Below, piece by piece: positions 23,906 through 29,933 of a DNA stretch of 29,933 bases. The stretch covers positions 1 through 29,933 of the IMG/VR virus record IMGVR_UViG_3300028394_000240; one strand, 5' to 3'. The translations under genes were made by a program, and so were the position numbers. The first letter of the stretch is position 1, and the number at the start of each line of letters is the position of its first letter. Source of the stretch: a virus. Under the pieces are notes generated by a model. It was not told where the DNA came from, did no database searches, and worked only from the letters and a program-made list of their open reading frames with translations.

Positions 23906-24466
23906 ATGACAATCGAGCACAATTCAACACAATTATCACCACAAACCCCTATTTCACCACAAGACGCAAAGCTTGCTGTTTTAGATAAGCGAGATGACTG
24001 GGGGTTATTTCAACCAGTCTATGACTGGGCATCAATCTGGCCTGTAGTGTTAAAAGAGATCGGAAACGGGTCAAGCTTGATCTCTGCGATTAAAAAGCCA
24101 GGTTACCCAACATACGACGCGGTACAGCGCCATATGCGTGCGAGACCTGATGTTAGGCGCCAGTATGACGAAGCAATCGAGATCCGTGCTGACTACCTTG
24201 CAGAGACCTTAATCGACATATCGGATGAACCGATACCGGAAGGGTTAGACGGGCCATATCTCAGCGCATGGATCAATCAATTAAAAATTAAGATTGAAAC
24301 TCGCAAGTGGACGGCTGCAAAGCTTCGTCCCAAACAATGGGGCGACAAAATCGATGTGAGTGTTACACACACACAAATATCCATTGTGCAAGCTTTGGAG
24401 CAGGCCGAGGCAAGGTTAATCGATGTAACCGATATCACCCCAAACGAGCCTAAAACTCTAGATTAG
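23906..24466 (+). CDS. terminase small subunit
   Basis: The 186-residue protein has SLISAIKKPGYPTYDAVQRH, then MRARPDVRRQYDEAIEIRAD and YLAETLIDISDEPI, followed by a helical ISAWINQLKIKIETRKWTAA-like region and KLRPKQWGDKIDV. A helix-turn-helix recognition region with YxxVxRHMRxxPxxRxxYxxAxExR is the hallmark of Bbp25-like terminase small subunits. It would recognise pac or cos DNA and pass it to the large subunit. The gene is convergent with primase and separate from the large subunit, which lies on the other strand. Its stop TAG is part of the first repeat of array B. Confidence 0.88.
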   Translation: MTIEHNSTQLSPQTPISPQDAKLAVLDKRDDWGLFQPVYDWASIWPVVLKEIGNGSSLISAIKKPGYPTYDAVQRHMRARPDVRRQYDEAIEIRADYLAETLIDISDEPIPEGLDGPYLSAWINQLKIKIETRKWTAAKLRPKQWGDKIDVSVTHTQISIVQALEQAEARLIDVTDITPNEPKTLD

Positions 24467-24664
24467 CGGTACAGCGGTACACAGCGGTACATAGCGGTAC
24501 AAGTGAAATCTGTATATGTACTGCTAACCCCCCAAGGTTAGCGGTACAGGGTATGTATCCTTAAGGAGTACCAGTACCGCAGTACTGCTAATTTTGCTCA
24601 CTTTTTGATCATATTTTAAGGGTTAACCCCAATAACCCACAATTAGCGGTACATTAACGGTACA
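24463..24664. repeat. iteron-like array TTAGCGGTACA (array B), candidate replication origin
   Basis: Full or nearly full copies of TTAGCGGTACA lie at 24463, 24538, 24643 and 24654 (the last has TTAACGGTACA); AGCGGTACA cores start at 24473, 24483 and 24493. Inverted copies are TGTACTGCTAA (24517-24527), AGTACTGCTAA (24581-24591) and AGTACCGC (24573-24580). Between them 24591-24619 is AT-rich (TTTTTGATCATATTTTAAG), followed by the palindrome GGGTTAACCC (24620-24629). This fills the gap between the convergent small terminase and primase-helicase genes, so it is not a normal promoter region. Iterons plus AT-rich DNA next to the replication gene fit an origin; a terminase packaging site or a terminator region is possible. 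Confidence 0.75.
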
Positions 24665-24671
24665 AATATTA

Positions 24672-26648
24672 TTACTCCCCATCCGACTCTTTTTTGTACG
24701 ATTTCGGCATGACATACCCTACCTCATGTCGCCCTAGGCGCTTCTCAATTGGGGCTTCAAATGGCGTATAAATGGCGTTAATCATGCCACGCGCAACCAT
24801 CGCATCGATCACTTCAAGGGCTTGATTTTTGTTGCCACCGATACGCTCGGCGAGTTCAGTTTTAGTGCGGTATTCAGTTTTATTAAGTAAATTCAGCGCC
24901 GATATAACCGCCTCCTCCTTTTGTTTTAACAATAATTGTCGGGCTGCTAGATCGGCATCCTTTCGGTTCTTTTCCTTGACCTTTGCTATCTCACTCTTGC
25001 CACCAGCCTCAACAATCTCAGGGATACCGTGTATTAATTTCTCGCGTACAGGGTTGCCAAGCATATCGTGGGTGTTAATGGTGTTGTATGCCGCACCAAA
25101 CAGAATCCCGTCAGCGCGCGCCATAAACCTATGCTTGGCTGATTCAATCTCAAGCCAGCGCTTACCATCATCTTCTTTAATAATGTATAAAACTTGGTTA
25201 GCGTCAGCTTCCCAGGCACCTGCGCCACGGGCGCTGAAATCGGCTACGTCAGCACGCTTGAGTGCTTTGGCAAGGTGCGCCACTAACCACAATGGCATAC
25301 TATGAAATCGAACCTTGAGTGTGGCCATAGCACGCCCGACCTCACTGTTATCGCTTTCATTCTCAAGGTCAAAGCTTGCATTGGTGGTATCAAACACAAC
25401 CAAGGGGTTAGTTTCATACACTACGCCGTCTTCGCTTATGTTGTTGACTGCCATTGCTTCATATACAGGCGCGACTTGGGCGACTATTTGAGGGGCTAGG
25501 CGCGCAGCGGATACGATCTTGAACCATTCTGACACTTCAGCGTCAGGCTTGCCACCTAAGTGCCCTGACTCGCGCATTGAGCGCAAAATACGCATCACTT
25601 GGCGGGGATCCTCTGATACCCATATAATCTTGCGGCGCAATAAAGGTTTGAGTGCATCGTCAGGTTCGCAAAGGTGTGCGACACGGGTGGCAATTGGCAC
25701 CAACTGGGTGGTCTTGCCTGCCCCTGCCGATCCTGCAATCAACACCACGCCAGACTGAATCAAACCGTCAAGCACATACTCTTGTGCGGGAATATGCCCC
25801 ATGTCATAGTCAACAAATACCGCCAATGGGTGTTTAGGTTGATCGCTTAATATTAATTCGGCGGCTGCATCCCCAAGTGCTGCGGAGGCGCCTATATCAT
25901 GCTCGGGGGCGTAACGGGCAATACTCTCGGCAATACGCTTAACATCGGACGCGGGAAGCGGGATATCGCACCGCTCAGAATTCGCGGCACTTATGGCTGC
26001 AAATATCTCGCTGCTCGAGAAGCCATTACGACGCATAGAACCGGCAAGTGAGGCTAAGCCGGCATTACGGTTGCCGGTGATCAGCGCACCATCGGTGGCG
26101 GTCACAATGACTTTTCGCACCGCCATAGCAGATAACCACGACTCAGGTATGACAAAGGGGCTAATACCGTCTATCGGATCGCCGGACGCCTCCCATGTGT
26201 ACTCACGGTCGTTCACAATCGATGGGGTAATAACAAAGTACCGACCATTTGCCAAGAAATCCACGCCAGGGCGCAACTCACAACTTTTTAAACCCTCGCG
26301 CAACTGTGCAATGTAATGTTGCCCGCCTCCCGCGGTCAGTTGGCATATGCCGTCAGGCACCCCGCCATGCTCTGCCGTGAAATCATCCCAAGAATCAGTC
26401 CCGCCATTGCGTGGGTCGATGTCAAACACCACAATACCGCTCTTTTCACCCGCGGCAATACCGATATTAAAACTAGGGTTCTGCGCCCACCAAGCTTTGA
26501 TTTGCTCCGGATCAATGCTTGCATCATGCACCCCATGCGCTGAGGCTGGGCGCTTATCGTTTGGGATCAACGGTAAGACGTGCCAGCCCCATGATGCATA
26601 AGTGAGTGCGGCCTCTAACTTTGTTGTTGTTGTCATGGGGAGGCTCAT
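24672..26648 (-). CDS. bifunctional primase-polymerase / RecA-fold helicase
   Basis: The 658-residue protein joins three parts. Residues 8-175 are a prim-pol domain: ASWGWHVLPLIPNDKRP, VVFDIDPRNGG with Asp76 and Asp78, GGGQHYI with His111, ANGRYFVITPS. Residues 290-520 are a RepA/RecA-like ATPase with Walker A GSAGAGKTT (306-314) and Walker B PLVVFDTTN (415-423). Residues 585-630 look like a winged-helix (TEYRTKTELAERIGGNKNQA). Such proteins prime and unwind phage or plasmid DNA. The start overlaps the stop of the Cro-like regulator in ATGA. The downstream flank is repeat array B. A later start at 26636 (MTTTTK) is possible. Confidence 0.9.
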   Translation of the reverse strand: MSLPMTTTTKLEAALTYASWGWHVLPLIPNDKRPASAHGVHDASIDPEQIKAWWAQNPSFNIGIAAGEKSGIVVFDIDPRNGGTDSWDDFTAEHGGVPDGICQLTAGGGQHYIAQLREGLKSCELRPGVDFLANGRYFVITPSIVNDREYTWEASGDPIDGISPFVIPESWLSAMAVRKVIVTATDGALITGNRNAGLASLAGSMRRNGFSSSEIFAAISAANSERCDIPLPASDVKRIAESIARYAPEHDIGASAALGDAAAELILSDQPKHPLAVFVDYDMGHIPAQEYVLDGLIQSGVVLIAGSAGAGKTTQLVPIATRVAHLCEPDDALKPLLRRKIIWVSEDPRQVMRILRSMRESGHLGGKPDAEVSEWFKIVSAARLAPQIVAQVAPVYEAMAVNNISEDGVVYETNPLVVFDTTNASFDLENESDNSEVGRAMATLKVRFHSMPLWLVAHLAKALKRADVADFSARGAGAWEADANQVLYIIKEDDGKRWLEIESAKHRFMARADGILFGAAYNTINTHDMLGNPVREKLIHGIPEIVEAGGKSEIAKVKEKNRKDADLAARQLLLKQKEEAVISALNLLNKTEYRTKTELAERIGGNKNQALEVIDAMVARGMINAIYTPFEAPIEKRLGRHEVGYVMPKSYKKESDGE

Positions 26649-26818
26649 GGTTTGGGATCAAAATACTCAGACAACTTTTTAATCACTTCATAGGAAGGAT
26701 TCTTGTTTGCACCGTTTTTGATGTTCAGCAAGGTGTTGTAATGCACCCCCGCCAACTCCGCAACAATAGGCACCGACCTGTCGTGCATCAACTCCCGAAT
26801 CTGTTCAATCGTCAACAT
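26645..26818 (-). CDS. small XRE/Cro-like HTH regulator, 57 aa
   Basis: ATG 26816-26818, TGA overlapping the primase start as ATGA. The product begins MLTIEQIRELMHDRSVPIVA, continues ELAGVHYNTLLNIKNGANKN and ends PSYEVIKKLSEYFDPKP. The AELAGVHYNTLLNIKNG stretch is a classic XRE-family helix-turn-helix with its recognition helix. It lies at a divergent promoter region with an inverted repeat, as expected for an autoregulated repressor. It could control both the primase operon and the recombination operon; this is inference. Confidence 0.85.
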   Translation of the reverse strand: MLTIEQIRELMHDRSVPIVAELAGVHYNTLLNIKNGANKNPSYEVIKKLSEYFDPKP

Positions 26819-26839
26819 TTTTGCACCTTTTTAAATTAA

Positions 26840-26888
26840 ATTGAATTATCTTGTTGACACAATAACATTGATCGTGCAATAATTCAAT
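26840..26888. promoter_or_regulatory. operator candidate: inverted repeat ATTGAATTAT / ATAATTCAAT
   Basis: Two perfect 10 bp inverted arms (26840-26849 and 26879-26888) are separated by 29 bases between the divergent regulator and recombination operons. The right arm covers most of the -10 element of the plus-strand promoter. The arms match a pair of half-sites for a dimeric repressor such as the adjacent XRE protein. Binding is inferred, not shown. Confidence 0.55.
26854..26883 (+). promoter_or_regulatory. strong sigma-70-type early promoter
   Basis: TTGACA (26854-26859, full consensus), an 18-base spacer, AATAAT (26878-26883, 5 of 6) preceded by TG one base before (extended -10, 26875-26876). 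It drives the plus-strand recombination operon starting at 26936, whose AGGAG ribosome site is 7 bases before the ATG. It is the closest match to consensus in the window. Confidence 0.75.
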
Positions 26889-26935
26889 CAATCGCTAAAC
26901 GGAGCCCCGACAAGCGATCAACTTAGGAGAGCCAC

Positions 26936-27607
26936 ATGGCTATCAATCTACGCAGTACCAAAGGTTTACACGCTAATGGTGTGAAGCTTTTAGTTTACGC
27001 ACAAGCAGGTGCAGGTAAGACCTCGCTTATACCTACTTTACCTAATCCTGTTGTGTTATCGGCTGAAGGTGGATTGTTGTCGATTGTTGATGCAGATTTG
27101 CCTTTTGTAGAGGTGTCATCTTACGACACGTTGATGGAAGCGTATCGTTGGTTGATTGAATCAGACGAAGCAAAACAGTTTGAGTCGATCGCACTTGATT
27201 CAATCTCAGAGATTGCCGAGGTGGTGTTAAACCATGAGAAGAAGATTGCAAAGGATCCTCGCCAAGCTTATGGTGCCATGCAAGAGCAAATGTATGACAT
27301 TATTCGCGCGTTTCGCGATATACCTGGCAAGCATATATATTTCACGGCGAAGTGTGAGAAGACTGCTGATGAGTCGGGGCGCATTCTCTACGCGCCGTCC
27401 ATGCCAGGCAACAAAACTGGTCAGGCGCTGCCGTACTTTTTTGACGAAGTGTTGGCACTACGCGTTGAGAAAGATGCTGAGGGCGTGGCACAACGTGCGT
27501 TGATGTGTGATTCGGATGGGATTTGGCAAGCCAAAGATCGTAGCGGCAAGCTTGACACTTGGGAAGCGCCGGACTTGGGTGCCATCATTTCTAAGATTGG
27601 GGGTTGA
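26936..27607 (+). CDS. Sak4-like RecA-fold ATPase (recombination)
   Basis: Walker A YAQAGAGKTSL lies at 21-31 and a Walker B-like SIALDSIS at 84-91 with Asp88. Late residues KHIYFTAKCEK and GILYAPSMPGNKTGQALPYF-like sequence, with FFDEVLALR, complete the AAA_24/Sak4-type core. These single-strand annealing ATPases of 220-250 residues are often followed by an SSB-like protein, as here. They promote homologous recombination of phage DNA. Its start has AGGAGAGCCAC before the ATG. The protein has the usual length. Confidence 0.88.
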   Translation: MAINLRSTKGLHANGVKLLVYAQAGAGKTSLIPTLPNPVVLSAEGGLLSIVDADLPFVEVSSYDTLMEAYRWLIESDEAKQFESIALDSISEIAEVVLNHEKKIAKDPRQAYGAMQEQMYDIIRAFRDIPGKHIYFTAKCEKTADESGRILYAPSMPGNKTGQALPYFFDEVLALRVEKDAEGVAQRALMCDSDGIWQAKDRSGKLDTWEAPDLGAIISKIGG

Positions 27608-27609
27608 TT

Positions 27610-27981
27610 GTGAGACTCTACCAACAATGGCTTGACGCCAAAGCAGCAGAAAAAGCAGCGATGGATGATCGCCGCACGATTGAAGACCAATTAGTCAAAG
27701 CCTTGAACATCTCCAAAAACCTTGACGGCACTCAAAATGTTCAGGACGAGGGCTACAAGATCAAGATTGTTGGTCGCCTTGACCGCAAGGTGAACGCTGA
27801 CAAACTGCAAGACTTAGCCGCTGAGTATGGCTTGACTGAACACTTATCTTCTTTATTCAGGTGGAAACCTGAGATCAATGCCTCGGCATGGAAATCAGCA
27901 GACACCCGCATTACCGCACCACTTCTTGAAGCAATAACGACCAGTAACAATCGCCCCTCTTTCACAATCACTAAGGAATAA
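27610..27981 (+). CDS. conserved phage protein of the recombination operon, 123 aa
   Basis: I chose GTG 27610 (MRLYQQWLDAKAAEKAAMDD) because it has GGGGGT before it, though TTG 27604 overlaps the upstream stop. Residues 1-50 are a helical coil. The rest (GYKIKIVGRLDRKVNADKLQ, LTEHLSSLFRWKPEINASAW, ITAPLLEAITTSNNRPSF) has a pattern I have seen adjacent to Sak4 and SSB genes in other phages, but I cannot name the family with certainty. It could modulate annealing or nuclease activity. Position in the operon is conserved with recombination genes. Confidence 0.8.
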   Translation: MRLYQQWLDAKAAEKAAMDDRRTIEDQLVKALNISKNLDGTQNVQDEGYKIKIVGRLDRKVNADKLQDLAAEYGLTEHLSSLFRWKPEINASAWKSADTRITAPLLEAITTSNNRPSFTITKE

Positions 27982-27986
27982 ACATC

Positions 27987-28457
27987 ATGGCACAACTAGA
28001 CGAAACTTTCAGCGTTGATTCGCTCCCCGTATCCGATCGTAATTTTGAACCTTTGCCCGCCGGTTGGTACACCGCGGTGGTCAACGGTGCAGAAGTCAAA
28101 GTTACTAAGGCTGGCACAGGCAAGTACATCGCCGTCAGGTACGACATCACCGGCCCCACGCATCAAGGCAGGGTTATCTTTGGCAATCTCAACATTAAGA
28201 ACCCTAACCCTACGGCTGAAAAGATTGGACGCGAGCAGTTAGGCGAGATTATGCGCGCCATTGGGTTAGCCACGGTTCAAGATACGGATCAGCTAATTGG
28301 CGGTCAATTGCAGATCAAGCTTGACGTGCGCGAGAGCGAGCAGTACGGCGCATCGAACGACGTGAAAGGATTTAAATCAAATGGTTCGGCGCCACCCAAA
28401 GCCGCACCAGTAGCAGCAGCAAGCACCAAAGCAGCACCACCTTGGGTTAAAAAATAA
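27987..28457 (+). CDS. ssDNA-binding protein, DUF669-type
   Basis: AAGGA lies 9 bases before the ATG. Pattern: LDETFSVDSLPVSDRNFEPL, PAGWYTAVVNGAEVKVTKAG, TGKYIAVRYDITGPTHQGRV, IFGNLNIKNPNPTAEKIGRE, QLGEIMRAIGLATVQDTDQL. This order is typical of DUF669 proteins that serve as phage SSBs. The OB-like core ends near residue 125. The C-terminal 25 residues are Ala/Pro/Lys-rich and end basic (PPWVKK), not acidic as in bacterial SSB. It lies between the small conserved protein and the nuclease gene. Confidence 0.87.
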   Translation: MAQLDETFSVDSLPVSDRNFEPLPAGWYTAVVNGAEVKVTKAGTGKYIAVRYDITGPTHQGRVIFGNLNIKNPNPTAEKIGREQLGEIMRAIGLATVQDTDQLIGGQLQIKLDVRESEQYGASNDVKGFKSNGSAPPKAAPVAAASTKAAPPWVKK

Positions 28458-28469
28458 GGAGTAGTAAAC

Positions 28470-28604
28470 GTGATTGATTTAAATCTAACCGTAGCAGAAG
28501 TTAACGCAATTATGGCAATGTTGGGCCGTCAACCTTACGAACAGGTCGAAGGCCTGATTGCTAAGATTCGCGCGCAAGCGTTGCCGCAGTTGCCAAAAGA
28601 GTAA
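28470..28604 (+). CDS. small helical protein, 44 aa
   Basis: GTG 28470 follows AAGGAG at 7 bases. The product begins MIDLNLTVAEVNAIMAMLGR, continues QPYEQVEGLIAKIRAQALPQ and ends LPKE. Similar short helical LTVxEVNxILxxLGxxPYxxVxxLIxKI proteins are frequent in phage operons; function unknown. The spacing and ribosome site are good. Confidence 0.7.
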   Translation: MIDLNLTVAEVNAIMAMLGRQPYEQVEGLIAKIRAQALPQLPKE

Positions 28605-28610
28605 AAAAAA

Positions 28611-28636
28611 TGCCCCTGACCTTGCGGTTGGGGGCA
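28611..28636 (+). other. strong mRNA hairpin before the nuclease gene
   Basis: TGCCCCTGACC (28611-28621), loop TTGC, GGTTGGGGGCA (28626-28636) pair over 11 bp including two G-U pairs. On the plus strand no T-run follows, so it is not a terminator there; on the minus strand it is followed by T-rich DNA, and could stop transcripts entering from the right. It lies 20 bases before the ATG of the nuclease gene and may protect or tune its mRNA. Confidence 0.55.
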
Positions 28637-28656
28637 CAAAACTAAGGAGAGGTACC

Positions 28657-29667
28657 ATGAAGATACCAGAGTCAGAGTATACCATTTCAGCCCTAATTGA
28701 CAAGCACCATGAGTCAATTCAGAGTGAGCCACGACCCCACATGGGGGCTAGCGTCCTTGGCCATGTCTGCGACAGATGGCTATGGCTATCGTTTCGCATG
28801 GCTGTGGTCGAAAGATTCCCTGGGCGCATCCTGCGTCTGTTTAGGCGTGGTCAAGACGAAGAGGCACAGGTTGTGTCCGACCTGCGCGCAATCGGCATGG
28901 ACGTACAACGCACGGGTGAAAACCAAAGCAGGGTGGACTTTGGTTGCCACGTTGGTGGCAGCGTAGACGGAGTCATTGAGTCAGGGGTGCCTGAAGCGCC
29001 CAAAACGCGCCATGTCTTGGAGATCAAGACCCACGGTAAGAAGTCGTTTGATGATCTTGAGAAGAGCGGGGTTGAGAAGTCAAAACCTCAACACTTTGTG
29101 CAAATGCAAGCGTACATGATGGGGCTCAAGCTTGACCGCGCTCTGTACTACGCTATTTGCAAAGATGATGATCGTATCTACACCGAGCGAGTCAAGCTAG
29201 ACAAGGCCGTGGCACAGAAGGCTGTTGACCGTGGCCATCGCTTGGTCAAAACCGACCGTATGCCGCCACCCATTAGCACCGACTCGACTTGGTTTGAGTG
29301 CCGGTTCTGCGCGGCGCACGAGTTTTGCCACAAGACACAACTGACTAAAGAAGTGAACTGCCGCACTTGTACCGCTAGTACCGCTCGAGAAGATGGCACT
29401 TGGCATTGTGAGCAATACGACGTGCCGTTGAGTTTTGACGAACAGTTAAACGGTTGCTCGGCGCACGTTTTGCACCCCGACTTAGTGCCTTGGCAACATA
29501 AGGTTCAGGACAAAGCAATCATTTGGATTACACCCGAAGGTGACATTGAAAACAGCCAAGTTGGGTTTCTTTCAAGCGAGATTGTGGCCAATCACAAGGC
29601 GTGTGCTACTGGTGATAAGTTTGTAAACGACACTTTTGAGATATTTGGTGCGAAGGTAATTGGATAA
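28657..29667 (+). CDS. Cas4/RecB-type exonuclease with extra cysteine pairs
   Basis: The ATG at 28657 follows AAGGAGAGG. With this start the protein has 336 residues (a longer frame is only the run-in). PD-(D/E)XK motifs: GSVDGV with Asp104, LEIKT with Glu122 and Lys124, and FVQMQAY. Cys38 in the N-terminus plus Cys215, Cys218 and Cys224 (ECRFCAAHEFC) give the four-cysteine layout of a Cas4/AddB iron-sulphur cluster. Cys235, Cys238, Cys251 and Cys267 make a second putative zinc-binding group. It probably supplies resected ssDNA for the Sak4-like ATPase. The stop overlaps the methyltransferase ATG as TAATG. Confidence 0.85.
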   Translation: MKIPESEYTISALIDKHHESIQSEPRPHMGASVLGHVCDRWLWLSFRMAVVERFPGRILRLFRRGQDEEAQVVSDLRAIGMDVQRTGENQSRVDFGCHVGGSVDGVIESGVPEAPKTRHVLEIKTHGKKSFDDLEKSGVEKSKPQHFVQMQAYMMGLKLDRALYYAICKDDDRIYTERVKLDKAVAQKAVDRGHRLVKTDRMPPPISTDSTWFECRFCAAHEFCHKTQLTKEVNCRTCTASTAREDGTWHCEQYDVPLSFDEQLNGCSAHVLHPDLVPWQHKVQDKAIIWITPEGDIENSQVGFLSSEIVANHKACATGDKFVNDTFEIFGAKVIG

Positions 29668-29933
29668 TGGAGAATTTAAATGAGTTGGCTCTTTTCGCAG
29701 GCGCTGGTGGAGGAATACTCGGAGGACATTTGCTTGGATGGCGAACCGTCTGCGCCGTTGAGTGGGAACAATACCCAGCAAGCGTATTGTGCGCCCGACA
29801 AAATGACAAAATTCTTCCGCCTTTCCCGATTTGGGATGACGTACAAACCTTTGACGGAAGACCTTGGCAAGGAATTGTTGACGTTGTATCTGGCGGATTT
29901 CCATGCCAAGACATCTCAGTTGCGGGGGGGGGG
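29667..29933 (+). CDS. C5-cytosine DNA methyltransferase, N-terminal fragment cut by the window
   Basis: The first 89 codons are present. Motif I LALFAGAGGGILGG (7-20) binds S-adenosylmethionine; VEWEQYPA (31-38) resembles motif II; motif IV GGFPCQDIS (77-84) carries the catalytic Cys80. The target domain and later motifs lie beyond base 29933. Methylation would protect phage DNA from host restriction. The run of ten G at the end reads AlaGlyGlyGly where I would expect AGKG or AGRG, so the last few codons may be an artefact. Confidence 0.88.
   Translation, partial: MENLNELALFAGAGGGILGGHLLGWRTVCAVEWEQYPASVLCARQNDKILPPFPIWDDVQTFDGRPWQGIVDVVSGGFPCQDISVAGGG

Noticed and set aside
26891-26918. 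ATCGCT / AGCGAT inverted arms in the leader of the Sak4-like gene
   Set aside because: Only 6 bp with a 16-base loop; too weak to claim as a regulatory hairpin.
28558-28656. Longer start for the Cas4-like nuclease
   Set aside because: The extra 33 residues would overlap the 44-residue gene and the hairpin; ATG 28657 has a strong ribosome site.
1-29933. CRISPR array, tRNA or rRNA genes, insertion sequence
   Set aside because: The two repeat arrays are short and direct without spacers of constant size; no cloverleaf, ribosomal sequence or transposase was seen.

Overview
The window is a tailed-phage genome fragment, most likely a podovirus with a P22-like virion plan. It is cut at both ends: the gene at base 1 runs off the left edge and a methyltransferase gene is cut at base 29933, next to a run of ten G. 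I see no ribosomal genes, tRNAs, integrase, DNA polymerase, RNA polymerase or recognisable lysis genes. Promoter-like sites fit the host sigma-70 type. Gene families and composition suggest a Gram-negative (Pseudomonadota) host, perhaps aquatic, but nothing here identifies it.

Left part, 1-22264, all minus strand, read from right to left. This is the late (virion) operon. It starts with the terminase large subunit, followed by four small proteins including a GroES-like co-chaperonin, then the portal protein. Next come an HNH-AP2 homing-type endonuclease, a helical HxxH protein, and a cassette of beta-rich and glycine-rich tail or fibre-like proteins. The scaffold and the P22-type coat protein (with an inserted I-domain) follow, then gp4-like and gp10-like tail proteins, a second set of fibre-like proteins, a cupin, and finally three large genes in the positions of the P22 ejection proteins gp7, gp20 and gp16. 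Most neighbours overlap as ATGA or TAATG, so they are probably translationally coupled. A likely internal promoter with a structured leader precedes scaffold and coat.

Middle, 22265-24671. A gene-free 400 bp stretch carries about ten copies of a TGC-rich 13-15 bp repeat. It is followed on the plus strand by a gp88-like protein with three clustered cysteines, a 64-residue protein flanked by two tiny membrane peptides, a strong intrinsic terminator, and the terminase small subunit, which lies on the opposite strand from the large subunit. A second array of a different 11 bp repeat (TTAGCGGTACA), with an AT-rich patch, fills the gap between the convergent terminase small-subunit and primase-helicase genes. 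It is my best candidate for a replication origin.

Right part, 24672-29933. A fused prim-pol/RecA-fold helicase and a small Cro-like regulator lie on the minus strand. A divergent control region with a near-consensus promoter and a perfect 10 bp inverted repeat separates them from a plus-strand operon. That operon encodes a Sak4-like ATPase, a small conserved protein, a DUF669-type ssDNA-binding protein, a 44-residue protein, a Cas4/RecB-type nuclease with extra cysteine pairs, and a truncated C5-cytosine DNA methyltransferase. Together they look like a replication, recombination and DNA-modification module expressed early, with the minus-strand virion operon expressed late. All family names come from reading the sequence and from memory; no database search was run.
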